Assembly: GCA_020637815.1 (NCBI GenBank)
Contig: JACKJS010000001.1
Location: 1,178,001-1,242,000, forward strand
DNA from: Hyphomicrobiaceae bacterium
Lineage (GTDB): Bacteria; Pseudomonadota; Alphaproteobacteria; Rhizobiales; Methyloligellaceae
Reading direction: 5' to 3'
DNA: 64,000 bases
Under the pieces are notes generated by a model, which saw nothing but the letters and a program-made list of their open reading frames with translations, was not told the origin of the DNA and ran no database searches. This document shows, one piece after another, positions 26,978 through 36,170 of this stretch; the stretch's first letter is position 1, and each line of letters begins with the position of its first letter. A program made the position numbers and the translations under genes.

Positions 26978-27235
26978 TCAGTCCTCCACATCGAGCGGCT
27001 CGACGCCTCCCGGCTCTCCGCTCTGACTGAGGGTGATCTTCTCGACGCGCGCCTCCGCGCTGCGCAAGAGCTTATCGCAATGAGCGCGCAGTGCTTCGCC
27101 CCGCTCGTAGATCGCGATCGAAGCCTCGAGCGCCACATCGCCTTTTTCCAGGCGATCGACGATGGTCTCGAGCTCCTTGAGCGCATCCTCGAAGCTCATG
27201 GCCGAAATGTCGGCAGTGCTGGAAGGTTTAGCCAT
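26978..27235 (-). CDS. xseB: Exodeoxyribonuclease VII small subunit
   Basis: 85 residues. The XseB core MSFEDALKELETIVDRLEKG, then VALEASIAIYERGEALRAHC, is intact and helical. It partners the XseA large subunit, not encoded here, in degrading single-stranded DNA. It lies 30 bases after the HDAC-like gene and 146 bases before dxs. Confidence 0.95.
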   Translation of the reverse strand: MAKPSSTADISAMSFEDALKELETIVDRLEKGDVALEASIAIYERGEALRAHCDKLLRSAEARVEKITLSQSGEPGGVEPLDVED

Positions 27236-27265
27236 GGTTTGAATTAGCCGTTTCCGCTCAGCCCC

Positions 27266-28192
27266 TCAAGCGCCCATCAGCGTCTTGACGTGGATGGCGG
27301 CCGAGGACGCAAGCGCCTCGAGGTCGTAACCGCCTTCCAGAGTTGAAACGAGCCGGCCGCCGGAATGTTTCGCCGCGGCTGTCAGCAATTGCTCCGTGAC
27401 CCAGGCGAAATCCGCTTCCCGCAGCCGGAGTTGCGCCAACGGGTCCCTCAAATGGGCATCGAACCCCGCCGAAACAAGAACGAAATCCGGTGCGAAGGCA
27501 TCGAGCGCGGGCAGGATGCGCGCCTCGAACGCGGCCCGGAACTCCCGGCCATCGTCTCCAGGGGACAGCGGCGCATTGCAGATGTTGCCGACACCCGTCT
27601 CGTCCTTGGCACCCGTCCCCGGGAAAAGCGGCATTTGGTGCGTCGAACCGTAAAACAGGTCCTTGTCGTTCCAGAAGGCCGCCTGGGTTCCGTTGCCGTG
27701 GTGGACGTCGAAGTCGATCACCGCGATCCGCTCGGCCCCATGGGCGGCGCGGGCGTGCAGGGCCGCGACCGCGACGGAGTTGAAGAGGCAAAAACCCATG
27801 GCGCGGGAGGGTTCCGCATGATGGCCCGGCGGGCGGACGGCGCAGAAGGCATTGTTCGCCGGCCCTCCCGCGACCTGATCGACGGCATGAAGAACAGCTC
27901 CGGCCGCCCGCAGAGCCGCCTCCCAGCTTCCGGGCGAGACCACCGTGTCCGGGTCCAGCCAGTTGTGCAGCTCTTTCGGGATCGCGGCCTGTACGGCCTC
28001 AACATAGGCTTTGGGGTGCAGCCGCTCGATGGCGGCGAGGTCCGCGAGCGGGGCCTCCTCGCGCTTCAGCCCCGAGAACGCCTCGGCGCCAAGCGCTCCC
28101 TCGATGGCGCGCAAGCGATCGGCCTGCTCGGGATGGCCGTATCCGGTGTCGTGGTCGAGGCAGGCGGGATGGGTGAGAAGCAGCGTTGTCAT
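27266..28192 (-). CDS. Histone-deacetylase-family (arginase fold) amidohydrolase
   Basis: 308 residues from ATG at 28192 (MTTLLLTHPACLDHDTGYGH); the longer frame upstream overlaps the divergent sua5 promoter. Catalytic motifs: RPPGHHAEPSRAMGFCLFNS with the His pair near 137, VIDFDVHHGNGTQ with zinc Asp and His near 172-180, and VSAGFDAHLRDPLA with the second zinc Asp. A glycine-rich GGYDLEALA follows. Bacterial members deacetylate acetylpolyamines or proteins; the substrate here is not readable. Confidence 0.92.
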   Translation of the reverse strand: MTTLLLTHPACLDHDTGYGHPEQADRLRAIEGALGAEAFSGLKREEAPLADLAAIERLHPKAYVEAVQAAIPKELHNWLDPDTVVSPGSWEAALRAAGAVLHAVDQVAGGPANNAFCAVRPPGHHAEPSRAMGFCLFNSVAVAALHARAAHGAERIAVIDFDVHHGNGTQAAFWNDKDLFYGSTHQMPLFPGTGAKDETGVGNICNAPLSPGDDGREFRAAFEARILPALDAFAPDFVLVSAGFDAHLRDPLAQLRLREADFAWVTEQLLTAAAKHSGGRLVSTLEGGYDLEALASSAAIHVKTLMGA

Positions 28193-28272
28193 CTTATCCT
28201 TGGCGTTTCCGGGGTCATGATACCCTACTTCGCCGAGCGCGATAGCTTGACCTCTCAGGGCGGACAAGCGAC

Positions 28273-29235
28273 ATGGATCGTGCCATGCCCGTTGTCCCCG
28301 CCACAGATGAGGCCATCGCTCAGGCCGCAGGCGCCCTCGCCGAGGGAGCGATCGTCGCGTTCCCGACAGAGACCGTTTATGGGCTCGGCGCCGATGCCCG
28401 AAACGGGACCGCCGTGGCGAAGATTTTCGCGGCCAAGGAACGGCCGCGGTTCAATCCTTTGATCGTGCATGTTCCCGATTTCGCCACCGCCGAAACACTC
28501 GTGGCCTTCAATGACGACGCCCGCACGCTCGCGGCGGCCTTCTGGCCCGGCCCGCTGACGCTGGTCGCACCGAAGCGTAAGGATTGCGGCATCGCCGATC
28601 TCGTCACGGCCGGGCTCGACTCGATCGCCGTCCGCGTTCCGGGACATCCCGTCGCTCAAGCCCTGCTGAAAACAGCGAAGTGTCCCATCGCCGCGCCGAG
28701 CGCCAACCGCTCGGGGCGCATCAGCCCCACGGAGGCAGCCCACGTGGCGGCGGAACTTGGCGAAACCCCCGCCATGATCCTGGACGGTGGCGCATGCGCC
28801 CGAGGGCTCGAATCCACGGTGGTAAGCCTCGCCGGAGCCGAGCCCGTGCTGCTACGCCTCGGCGCGGTCCCGCGCCATGAGATCGAAGCCGCCTTGTCGC
28901 GGCCGGTCGCGCGGGCCGAGGACGACGCGCCCATCGCCTCGCCCGGTCAGCTCTCGCGCCATTACGCGCCGCAAACCCCACTTCGCCTCAATGCGGCCGA
29001 CGTGCAGCCCGGCGAAGTTTTGCTCGCCTTCGGTCCGGACCCGCTTCCCTGCGACAGCAAAGCCATCAACCTTAGCCGCGCCGGCGACCTCGGCGAAGCC
29101 GCCGCCAAATTGTTCGCCTCGCTGCGCGAACTGGACGAGGCGGGCTCATTCGGGATCGCCGTGATGCCCATTCCGGACGAAGGTTTAGGCGAGGCTATCA
29201 ACGACCGCTTGCGGCGCGCGGCCAAGGCGCGTTAG
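28273..29235 (+). CDS. sua5: L-threonylcarbamoyladenylate synthase (Sua5 type)
   Basis: 320 residues: a YrdC domain (IVAFPTETVYGLGADARNGT; RFNPLIVHV; SIAVRVPGHPVAQALL; PSANRSGRISPTEAAHVAAE) joined by SPGQLSRHYAPQTPL to a Sua5 C-terminal domain. It makes the precursor of tRNA t6A37 from threonine, bicarbonate and ATP. The length with the extra domain marks Sua5 rather than TsaC. Nine bases separate it from the next gene. Confidence 0.95.
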   Translation: MDRAMPVVPATDEAIAQAAGALAEGAIVAFPTETVYGLGADARNGTAVAKIFAAKERPRFNPLIVHVPDFATAETLVAFNDDARTLAAAFWPGPLTLVAPKRKDCGIADLVTAGLDSIAVRVPGHPVAQALLKTAKCPIAAPSANRSGRISPTEAAHVAAELGETPAMILDGGACARGLESTVVSLAGAEPVLLRLGAVPRHEIEAALSRPVARAEDDAPIASPGQLSRHYAPQTPLRLNAADVQPGEVLLAFGPDPLPCDSKAINLSRAGDLGEAAAKLFASLRELDEAGSFGIAVMPIPDEGLGEAINDRLRRAAKAR

Positions 29236-29244
29236 CCCTTTGCC

Positions 29245-30696
29245 ATGAGCGAGCCCGCAAACAGCACAAGCCCCGCGCTCCAGCCTCCATCCGAGGAGAC
29301 GCTCACCGCGCTCGCGCATATCGTGGGCGAGTCTCACGTCCTTCGCGACCCGGAGGACATGGCGCCCTACCTCACCGAATGGCGCGACCGCTATCAGGGC
29401 CGCGCGGCGCTCGTGCTGAAGCCCGGCTCCACGGACGAAGTGGCGGCGGTGCTGAAATGCGCGAACGAGGCCCGCACCGCCATCGTTCCGCAAGGCGGCA
29501 ATACCGGGCTCGTCGGCGCGCAGATCCCCGATGAGAGCGGCGGCCAGGTCGTACTGTCGTTGGAGCGGCTCACCCATGTCCGCGACGTCGATCTCGCTTC
29601 GAACACCATGACCGTGGAGGCGGGGCTCACGCTCGCGGCCGCGCGCGAGATGGCGGACAGCGTGGGACGGCTGTTTCCGCTTAGCCTTGCTTCGGAAGGC
29701 AGCTGCCAAATCGGCGGCGTCTTGTCGACCAATGCGGGTGGCGTCGCGGTGCTGGCGTACGGAAATGCGCGAAGCCTCGCGCTCGGCCTCGAGGTCGTAC
29801 TTGCGAACGGTAGCGTTTGGCATGGCCTAACGAGCTTGCGGAAAGACAACACCGGCTACGACCTCAGAGACCTTTTCATCGGCGCCGAAGGGACGTTGGG
29901 CATCATCACCGCCGCGGTCTTGCGTCTCTTCCCCCGCCCCGCCGAACGCGTCACTGCCATGGCCGCGCTGAGCAGCCTCGAAAACGCGATGGAATTTCTC
30001 ACCCGCATGCGCGACGCCGCAGGGCCCATGTTGACGGCCTTCGAGATCCTGCCGCGCATCGGGGTCGAGTTCGCGGTCAAGCACGGAAACGATCTGCGCA
30101 ACCCGTTCGAGGCGCCGCACGTCTGGTATGTTCTATTCGAGATATCCTGCCCGCTCGCCGGCGATACAGCCGGCGATTTGGTCGAGTCCCAGCTTGCCGA
30201 GGCTATCGAGGCCGGCCTGATCGACGACGCCGTCTTGGCGAAATCCCTCACACAGGCCCGTGAGCTGTGGCGCCTGCGCGAGGTGATGAGCGAGGTGCAG
30301 AAATACGAAGGCGGGAGCATCAAGCACGACGTCTCCGTGCCGATCGCACGGGTGCCCGAGTTCATCGCACGCGCGAACCAGCTCGTGGAGTTGATGATTC
30401 CCGGCGCGCGGCCCGTCCCGTTCGGCCATCTGGGCGACGGAAACATCCACTACAATGTCAGCCAACCCGCCGGCATGGACAAGGACGTCTACCTGTCCAA
30501 TTGGGAGGCGCTGAATGCGGCGGTCCACGAGATCGTTCTGGATCTTGGAGGCTCCATCAGTGCCGAGCACGGGATTGGGCGCATGAAGCGCGGGCTCCTT
30601 CCCCATGCGAAGGGCGAGGTCGCGATGGACCTCATGCGATCGATCAAGGCGCAGTTCGATCCGAACGGCATTCTCAACCCGAGCAAGCTGCTATGA
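29245..30696 (+). CDS. FAD-binding oxidoreductase (D-2-hydroxyacid/D-2-hydroxyglutarate dehydrogenase type)
   Basis: 483 residues. The PCMH-type FAD domain spans ~35-225 (IVPQGGNTGLVGAQIPDESG; SEGSCQIGGVLSTNAGG; GAEGTLGIITAAVLRL). The FAD-oxidase C-terminal domain follows, with metal/substrate motifs GHLGDGNIHYNVSQP near 393 and SAEHGIGRMKRG near 440. It is close to D-2-hydroxyglutarate or D-lactate dehydrogenases; the exact acid is uncertain. Its TGA overlaps the next ATG. Confidence 0.92.
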   Translation: MSEPANSTSPALQPPSEETLTALAHIVGESHVLRDPEDMAPYLTEWRDRYQGRAALVLKPGSTDEVAAVLKCANEARTAIVPQGGNTGLVGAQIPDESGGQVVLSLERLTHVRDVDLASNTMTVEAGLTLAAAREMADSVGRLFPLSLASEGSCQIGGVLSTNAGGVAVLAYGNARSLALGLEVVLANGSVWHGLTSLRKDNTGYDLRDLFIGAEGTLGIITAAVLRLFPRPAERVTAMAALSSLENAMEFLTRMRDAAGPMLTAFEILPRIGVEFAVKHGNDLRNPFEAPHVWYVLFEISCPLAGDTAGDLVESQLAEAIEAGLIDDAVLAKSLTQARELWRLREVMSEVQKYEGGSIKHDVSVPIARVPEFIARANQLVELMIPGARPVPFGHLGDGNIHYNVSQPAGMDKDVYLSNWEALNAAVHEIVLDLGGSISAEHGIGRMKRGLLPHAKGEVAMDLMRSIKAQFDPNGILNPSKLL

Positions 30697-31406
30697 CCCA
30701 ACAAACGCCGCCCGAGAAGCCACCCTATATGACGCAGGACGAGAAGTGGCTCGCCATCGACGACTACATCGTCGAGACCTTTCTCGGAGACGATCCGGCG
30801 CTCGAAGGGGCGTTGGCCGCGAGCGATGCCGCGGGGCTCCCGCGAATTCAAGTCGCGTCACTCCAAGGCAAGTTCCTGATGATGCTTGCGCGCGCCCTAC
30901 AGGCCCGCAACATTCTGGAAGTGGGTACACTCGGCGGTTACAGCTCCATCTGGCTCGCGCGCGGTCTCAGCGATGGCGGACGGGTCACTACGCTCGAGCT
31001 CGATCCCGGTCATGCCGAAGTCGCGCGCCGCAATTTCGGCAATGCAGGGCTGGGCGACCGCATCGATGTGCGCGTCGGTCCGGCACTCGAGACGATGGCA
31101 GCACTTCACGCGGAAGGCGCGGGTCCGTTCGACCTCGTCTTTATCGACGCCGACAAGCCCCGCACGCCGGATTATTTCGAGTGGGCGGTGAAGCTTGGCC
31201 GTGCGGGCACGCTCATCGTCGTGGACAATGTCGTGCGCGAAGGCGCGATCCTGGCGGCGCAGAGCGACAACAAGCACGTCAAAGGTCTGCGTGCGTTCTA
31301 TGCGCGCGCGGCAGCCGATCCGCGCGTCACGGCCACCGCTTTTCAGACCGTGGGGCACAAAGGCCATGACGGCCTGGCGATCGTACAGGTAATCGATGCC
31401 CAGTGA
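30693..31406 (+). CDS. SAM-dependent O-methyltransferase (COG4122 type)
   Basis: 237 residues from ATG at 30693, coupled to the upstream oxidoreductase by ATGA. Motifs: QGKFLMMLARALQARNILEVG, then GTLGGYSSIWLARGL for SAM binding, ELDPGHAEVARRNF, DLVFIDADKP with the metal-binding Asp pair, and IVVDNVVREG. This is the catechol-O-methyltransferase-like family. The substrate is unknown; coupling suggests a phenolic or small acid pathway but does not show it. Confidence 0.92.
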   Translation: MTQQTPPEKPPYMTQDEKWLAIDDYIVETFLGDDPALEGALAASDAAGLPRIQVASLQGKFLMMLARALQARNILEVGTLGGYSSIWLARGLSDGGRVTTLELDPGHAEVARRNFGNAGLGDRIDVRVGPALETMAALHAEGAGPFDLVFIDADKPRTPDYFEWAVKLGRAGTLIVVDNVVREGAILAAQSDNKHVKGLRAFYARAAADPRVTATAFQTVGHKGHDGLAIVQVIDAQ

Positions 31407-31418
31407 GGCGCGCGCGAA

Positions 31419-32315
31419 CTAGTCCTTCTCGTCCAAGAGTTCCTTATGCGCGGCGTCGATCTCGGCGGCGTCTTCGGTAGACATTTTCGGGAAGCTCGGG
31501 TCGAGTGCCTTGATGTGTTCCGACAACACGGCGGCGACGACGAGGCGCGCAAACCATTTCTTGTTGCAGGGCACGACATACCAGGGCGCATGTTCCGTCG
31601 CGGTATTGCGGATCATGTCCTCATAGACGTCCTGGTACTTATCCCAAAGCCTGCGCTCCGCCACGTCCGCCGCCGAGAACTTCCACATCTTGTCGGGATC
31701 CTCCAGACGCGCCAGCAGTCGCTCGCGCTGTTCCTTTCTGGAGATGTTGAGGAAGAACTTGATCGGCACGGTTCCGTTGCGCGCAAGGTGCCGTTCGAAA
31801 TTGTTGATGTCCTGATAGCGCTCTTTCCAAATGTCCTTGGTGATGAGGTCAGACGGCAGATTTTGATTTTGAAGCAGCTCGGGGTGCACGCGCACGACAA
31901 GGACATCTTCGTAGTAGGAGCGGTTGAAAATGCCGATCCGTCCGCGCATCGGCAAAAGCCTGTAGGCGCGCCAAAGATAGTCGTGGGCGAGTTCCAGATG
32001 ACTGGGCTGTTTGAATGAATGCACCGACACGCCTTGCGGATTCACGCCCGTCAAAACGTGTTGGATGATTCCATCCTTGCCGGCCGTATCGATCCCTTGC
32101 AGTACCATGAGGACAGCCCAGCGGCCTTCCGCATAGAGACGCTGCTGCAACCGGGAGAGGCGTTTCACGCCGACCTCGAGAAGCTCTTGCCCGTCCTTCT
32201 TTTCGAAGTCGACATTTCCAGAGTCGTCGGGGGGATAGTCCTTGAGCTTGAAGTTGTCGCCCTTGGTGACGCGGTAGCGGTCGAGGATCTTCGTTGGCAG
32301 CATCTCTTCCCCCAT
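31419..32315 (-). CDS. ppk2: Polyphosphate kinase 2 family phosphotransferase
   Basis: 298 residues. The Walker-A-like VLQGIDTAGKDGIIQHVLTG is near 88-107, followed by HDYLWRAYRLLPMRGRIGIF, NRSYYEDVLVVRVHPE (Walker B region) and FFLNISRKEQRERLLARLED. PPK2 enzymes use polyphosphate to phosphorylate nucleotides or the reverse. The class (I-III) cannot be set by eye. Convergent with the O-methyltransferase gene at 12 bases. Confidence 0.93.
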   Translation of the reverse strand: MGEEMLPTKILDRYRVTKGDNFKLKDYPPDDSGNVDFEKKDGQELLEVGVKRLSRLQQRLYAEGRWAVLMVLQGIDTAGKDGIIQHVLTGVNPQGVSVHSFKQPSHLELAHDYLWRAYRLLPMRGRIGIFNRSYYEDVLVVRVHPELLQNQNLPSDLITKDIWKERYQDINNFERHLARNGTVPIKFFLNISRKEQRERLLARLEDPDKMWKFSAADVAERRLWDKYQDVYEDMIRNTATEHAPWYVVPCNKKWFARLVVAAVLSEHIKALDPSFPKMSTEDAAEIDAAHKELLDEKD

Positions 32316-32328
32316 TATTCGGGACAGC

Positions 32329-33027
32329 TTAGAGCAATGGCGGCTGCCGCGGTTCTTTTTTGTCGTTTTTATCGCTATTGCCGGGACCGTCCCGGTTCCC
32401 CTCGGACTTCTTGCCGCTCAAAGGGATCGCCTCAAGAAAGTCGTCGGGCGCCGGCCCGGTCAGCGCTAGGGCGTCCTCCGCGCTCACATCCTTCGTGTCG
32501 AGCCATGCGCCGTAGCGATCCGGCGCGAGGATGACCGGCATTCGGTTGTGGAGCGGAGCGATGGTTGCGTTCGGTTCGCAGGTCAGCAGCGTGGCAGTGT
32601 CGATCACGCCGCCTTCAGGCTCGCTCCAGCTTTCGTAGAGTCCGGCGAACGCAAACAGATGCGGCGTCCGCGGACGTAAGTAGTAGGGGCGGCGCTGCCC
32701 TTTGGGACCCGTCCACTCGTAAAAGCCATCGGCGGGAATGAGACAACGGCGCCGGCGCACCGCATTCCTGAAGGACGGTTTGCTCAACAGTTCCTCCGAG
32801 CGCGCATTGAACAGCGTGGGAAAGGTCTTTGGGTCCTTCACGAAGTGGGGCAGCAGGCCCCAGCGCATCAAGCGGAACCGCCTTGCGCCTGTCTCGTCGA
32901 GAAGGACGACCGCGATGGGCTCCGTCGGCCGAATATTGTCGCGCGGCGGAAAGTTCGGCTTGTCGCTATAGCCGAAATAGGCGCGCACCGCTTCCGGCGG
33001 CGACGTTAGATCGTAACGGGAGCACAT
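32329..33027 (-). CDS. SOS-response-associated peptidase / abasic-site DNA crosslinking protein (YedK/HMCES)
   Basis: 232 residues. The start is placed at the second Met (33027) because the family needs Cys at position 2 after Met removal: MCSRYDLTSP. That Cys bonds to abasic sites in single-stranded DNA. Also conserved are NARSEELLSKPSFRNAVRR, CLIPADGFYEW with the catalytic Glu, and APLHNRMPVIL with the conserved His. The C-terminal 25 residues are charged and probably disordered. Confidence 0.94.
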   Translation of the reverse strand: MCSRYDLTSPPEAVRAYFGYSDKPNFPPRDNIRPTEPIAVVLLDETGARRFRLMRWGLLPHFVKDPKTFPTLFNARSEELLSKPSFRNAVRRRRCLIPADGFYEWTGPKGQRRPYYLRPRTPHLFAFAGLYESWSEPEGGVIDTATLLTCEPNATIAPLHNRMPVILAPDRYGAWLDTKDVSAEDALALTGPAPDDFLEAIPLSGKKSEGNRDGPGNSDKNDKKEPRQPPLL

Positions 33028-33107
33028 CACCTAGCGCCGATGCGTCTCAACACTTGTTAACCGTTCCGTAACCATAATGCTGCAACCTGTCCTTGAGGAT
33101 CGACAAA

Positions 33108-33704
33108 ATGATGTTGCACAAAAGACAAGAGCCTCGCGCGGCCAGCGCGGAAATCCACGAAGACGTCAGTCGCGATGCTATCGCCGACGCATTTAGAAAG
33201 GCCATGGTCAGCCATCTGCGCTCCCATATGCCCGGCACCAATATCAACGAACACACTCTTCTCGCCTCGGACTATCTCAATCAGTTCCGCGAGCTGGTGA
33301 TGTTGCTCGAGGCCCTAGCGGCAGATCCGGGAAATTTCGCAGCCGATCTGCAACGCTGGCAGCCGCTGAACTACGAAGAGCACTTCGCCCGCTCCGAGTT
33401 TCGCGACAAGGATCTCGCCGTCGCGGCCTACCGGCGGGCTCCCGAGAATGTCCGTGAACGTTTCGATTCCGCCGTCGCGCGCCTTCAAAGCGAAGCGCTG
33501 AGGTTGGTGGCCTCGGTCGGCAATGCGCTCGATAAAAAATCCGACCTCAAACTTGTATGCGACGGAGCGGTGTCCCGCTTGCGGATTCTCATCGACAATG
33601 CCAATGCCATTGCCAACGGCTACGTCACCGACGAGGCGGGCCGCAAAGGCAATGCGTTGAACCAGATCACCATCGATACGCTTTTCCGGCTCCGAAAGGC
33701 ATAG
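33108..33704 (+). CDS. Conserved-looking hypothetical helical protein
   Basis: 198 residues from ATG at 33108 (GAGG ten bases upstream); the frame extends to a TTG at 33093 but the ATG fits better. It is helical and charged throughout (HTLLASDYLNQFRELVMLLE; RWQPLNYEEHFARSEFRDKD; DSAVARLQSEALRLVASVGN), without signal or membrane segments. I do not recognise the function. It is divergent from the SOS peptidase gene. Confidence 0.65.
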   Translation: MMLHKRQEPRAASAEIHEDVSRDAIADAFRKAMVSHLRSHMPGTNINEHTLLASDYLNQFRELVMLLEALAADPGNFAADLQRWQPLNYEEHFARSEFRDKDLAVAAYRRAPENVRERFDSAVARLQSEALRLVASVGNALDKKSDLKLVCDGAVSRLRILIDNANAIANGYVTDEAGRKGNALNQITIDTLFRLRKA

Positions 33705-33781
33705 ACCGAAACTGGACTTCCACGACCCCGCGCCCGCTCGGACGGCTAGATTTCACCATGAATTGGCGCTAGTCAGACCTT

Positions 33782-34390
33782 ATGGGACGGCTTGCGAAAC
33801 CTTTGGCGCTGCTTTTATGCGGGCTTGTTTGGGCTGGCGTCGGCACGTTGAGTTACGTTCCACCCGCAAACGCCCAGTTTTTCTGGTTTTTCGACCAGAA
33901 AAAGGAGCCGAAAAAGCGGGCCAGAACCGCCCCGCGCCGCGGCAACGACCTCCCGAAGATCAAGCCGCCCGCCGAAGAGGTCCTTGCTCCTCCCCCGCCG
34001 GACGACCGGCCATATGACGAAAAGCTGATGCGGCTCGCCGAAATCCTCGGCGCCGTCCATTATCTGAGAGAGCTTTGCGGCGCCGACGAAGGCCAGTTGT
34101 GGCGCGACCAGATGCAAGAGATCCTTCGAAACGAGGGAACGACCGCAGTCCGCCGCGCCAAACTCGTCAACAAGTTCAATGACGGCTACCGGGGATACCG
34201 GCGGACCTACCGGAGCTGCACGGACTCCGCCACTCGCGCCACGCGCCGATTCTCGACCGAGGGTGCCGAGATCGCGACGGCCCTTTCCCAGACGTCGGTC
34301 TTCGCCAGCGGCCCGCAGGCGCAAATTCAGACCCCGCAGGACGGCAATGAGGCAGCCCAGCCGGGTGTCTCCAACCCGGTCAGAAATTAA
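33782..34390 (+). CDS. TIGR02301 family exported protein
   Basis: 202 residues with a signal peptide ending near PPANAQ. A proline/lysine-rich linker follows (KEPKKRARTAPRRGNDLPKI). Then comes the TIGR02301 core: RPYDEKLMRLAEILGAVHYL, RELCGADEGQLWRDQMQEIL and FNDGYRGYRRTYRSCTDSA, with two cysteines that probably form a disulfide. The family is restricted to Rhizobiales and relatives and has no known function. The C-terminal ~35 residues are low-complexity. Confidence 0.88.
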   Translation: MGRLAKPLALLLCGLVWAGVGTLSYVPPANAQFFWFFDQKKEPKKRARTAPRRGNDLPKIKPPAEEVLAPPPPDDRPYDEKLMRLAEILGAVHYLRELCGADEGQLWRDQMQEILRNEGTTAVRRAKLVNKFNDGYRGYRRTYRSCTDSATRATRRFSTEGAEIATALSQTSVFASGPQAQIQTPQDGNEAAQPGVSNPVRN

Positions 34391-34458
34391 CCGTTAGTTT
34401 ACTCTCTTCCGACACTGCGCCGAGCCGGGTGTAAGGATATCGGGCGAAACGTATTCGT

Positions 34459-34740
34459 ATGCGTGGGAGTACCCTGACCGTGGGCTCTGAAATTTGGACG
34501 GAACTGCAACGGGATGACGGAGCTGCCCAAAGGCAGGTGGCGCTGCGCTACATCCTGGACGCCTGGGACGATGCCCTCCATGACGGCATCCAACCCGAGA
34601 TGCTAGCGAATGCTGCCCTCTTCGCCGCGCTTTCCGACCTGATCGAGATCTATGGCGAAAACGCCGTGGCGAAGATGACGTCGCGTCTGCCGCGCCGTAT
34701 CCATCATGGCGAATTCACCTTGCGGCGCACCGCCCAGTAG
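34459..34740 (+). CDS. Small conserved-looking hypothetical protein
   Basis: 93 residues, entirely helical by appearance (QRQVALRYILDAWDDALHDG; MLANAALFAALSDLIEIYGE), cytoplasmic and acidic, with a basic end (RRIHHGEFTLRRTAQ). It lies 68 bases after the TIGR02301 gene on the same strand and converges with the LysE-family gene. No family recognised; the protein-like composition over the whole frame supports coding. Confidence 0.6.
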   Translation: MRGSTLTVGSEIWTELQRDDGAAQRQVALRYILDAWDDALHDGIQPEMLANAALFAALSDLIEIYGENAVAKMTSRLPRRIHHGEFTLRRTAQ

Positions 34741-34745
34741 CACGC

Positions 34746-35420
34746 CTATCCCTGGCTGAAATAGCGCAAGGCGCTCTCGACAATCAGGCCGATTCCGAAG
34801 CCAAATAGGACAATGCCGGCGATCCGGTTGATCAGCTTCAAGCGGCCGTCGGTCAGCTTGTGCCGGACGGTGGCGATCAGCTCCGATAGGCCGAGCCACC
34901 ACAACAAGCTGCCACCCATCACCGAGACAACGAGAATCAGCGCTTCCAAATTCGTGTTGAGACCGCCGATCAACGAACCGAGACCGCCGATCATGGCCGC
35001 CATGCCGAGCACGGCGCCGGGATTCGTCACGGTCAGGATGAAGGTCTGCGGAATGATGCCCATATGCTCCAGAAGGTGAGAGCGTTCATGGGGCGGCGTC
35101 GTCATCACCGGCTTCCGTAGGAGGAGTGCTAGTCCAAACGCCACCAGGAGCGCGCCGCCGACGACCTGGATGGTGTCGCCATGGGCGAGCATGACGTCGG
35201 AAATCGCTGCCACGCTGAAGGCTCCCACCGCGGCGAGAACGCCGTCGCCGAGGACCGCCCCGATTCCCGCGGCCAAGCCGCCCCAGAAACCCTTCGCCAC
35301 GGCGCGCTGAATCACGAGCACGTTCACGGGCCCGATAGGCGCCGCCATCAGCAATCCGATGCCCAGCCCCGCAAGCACGAGTTGGATGCCGGACAGCACA
35401 ATTTGCGCGCCTGCCTGCAA
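34746..35420 (-). CDS. LysE/RhtB-family amino acid exporter
   Basis: 224 residues with about six membrane helices. The N-terminal family signature GIGLLMAAPIGPVNVLVIQR is followed by GFWGGLAAGIGAVLGDGVLA. Later segments include FILTVTNPGAVLGMAAMI and LLWWLGLSELIATVRHKL. It exports amino acids or similar small molecules across the inner membrane; the substrate is unknown. Five bases separate its stop from that of the convergent small gene. Confidence 0.92.
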   Translation of the reverse strand: MQAGAQIVLSGIQLVLAGLGIGLLMAAPIGPVNVLVIQRAVAKGFWGGLAAGIGAVLGDGVLAAVGAFSVAAISDVMLAHGDTIQVVGGALLVAFGLALLLRKPVMTTPPHERSHLLEHMGIIPQTFILTVTNPGAVLGMAAMIGGLGSLIGGLNTNLEALILVVSVMGGSLLWWLGLSELIATVRHKLTDGRLKLINRIAGIVLFGFGIGLIVESALRYFSQG

Positions 35421-35548
35421 AGTGTTTGGCCTATTCGCTGACTACGGGCCGGGTTTGGAGACCCTGTTCCATCTGTTGCTTCCTAACGACCTGAACTTGC
35501 AACTGACCGCGGTTCTGCGAGATTGACGCAAATCGCATGGAGTCTGGC

Positions 35549-36148
35549 ATGAAGCAGCGGAAAAACGTGGTCATGGTCGCCCTCGCGGCATTGGTAACGG
35601 GCGCCGCGATGCTTGTCTACGCCTCGGTCGGAGAGGTCGCGGCGAGCGACAAACTGCCCGATCCCGACGCGGAAAAGGCGCAATCCCGCATTGGGCCCAA
35701 GGTGCTATACGACGCCACGGCCACACCGAAACTCGTCCAACGCATTCTCAAGATGATCATCCTCGCCGCCGAGACGGGCGATATCGAGGAGATGCGCGCG
35801 GTGCTCGAATCGAATGAATTGAAGCCGATGGTGGCGGCCAAACACATCGACGATCCCATCGCCTATTGGAAGGAACAGTCCGTGGACGGCACGGGCCGGG
35901 ACATCCTGGCCACCATGCTGAATATGCTGAGCACGGGCTTTGTTCTTACGGGCGAGGGCAACGATGCGATGTATGTCTGGCCCTATTTCGCGGAAGCCGA
36001 TCTGACCGAGCTCTCCCCGCGGCAGCAGGTGGAGCTCTACCGCCTGGTGCCGCCGAAGCAAGCCAAGGCGATGATCGCGAGCGGCAAATATGCCGGCTAT
36101 CGCCTCGGAGTCGCACCCAACGGCATCTGGCACTACTTCCTGAAATAG
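35549..36148 (+). CDS. Exported or membrane-anchored hypothetical protein
   Basis: 199 residues from ATG at 35549 (MKQRKNVVMVALAALVTGAA). The signal peptide supports it over ATG 35537. The mature protein has KLVQRILKMIILAAETGDIE, an ankyrin- or helix-repeat-like start, then VWPYFAEADLTELSPRQQVE and ends YAGYRLGVAPNGIWHYFLK. The C-terminal aromatic segment looks conserved. Periplasmic by inference. The family is not recognised with certainty. Confidence 0.65.
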   Translation: MKQRKNVVMVALAALVTGAAMLVYASVGEVAASDKLPDPDAEKAQSRIGPKVLYDATATPKLVQRILKMIILAAETGDIEEMRAVLESNELKPMVAAKHIDDPIAYWKEQSVDGTGRDILATMLNMLSTGFVLTGEGNDAMYVWPYFAEADLTELSPRQQVELYRLVPPKQAKAMIASGKYAGYRLGVAPNGIWHYFLK

Positions 36149-36170
36149 CACGCCGAGTGACGGCCGGGCG

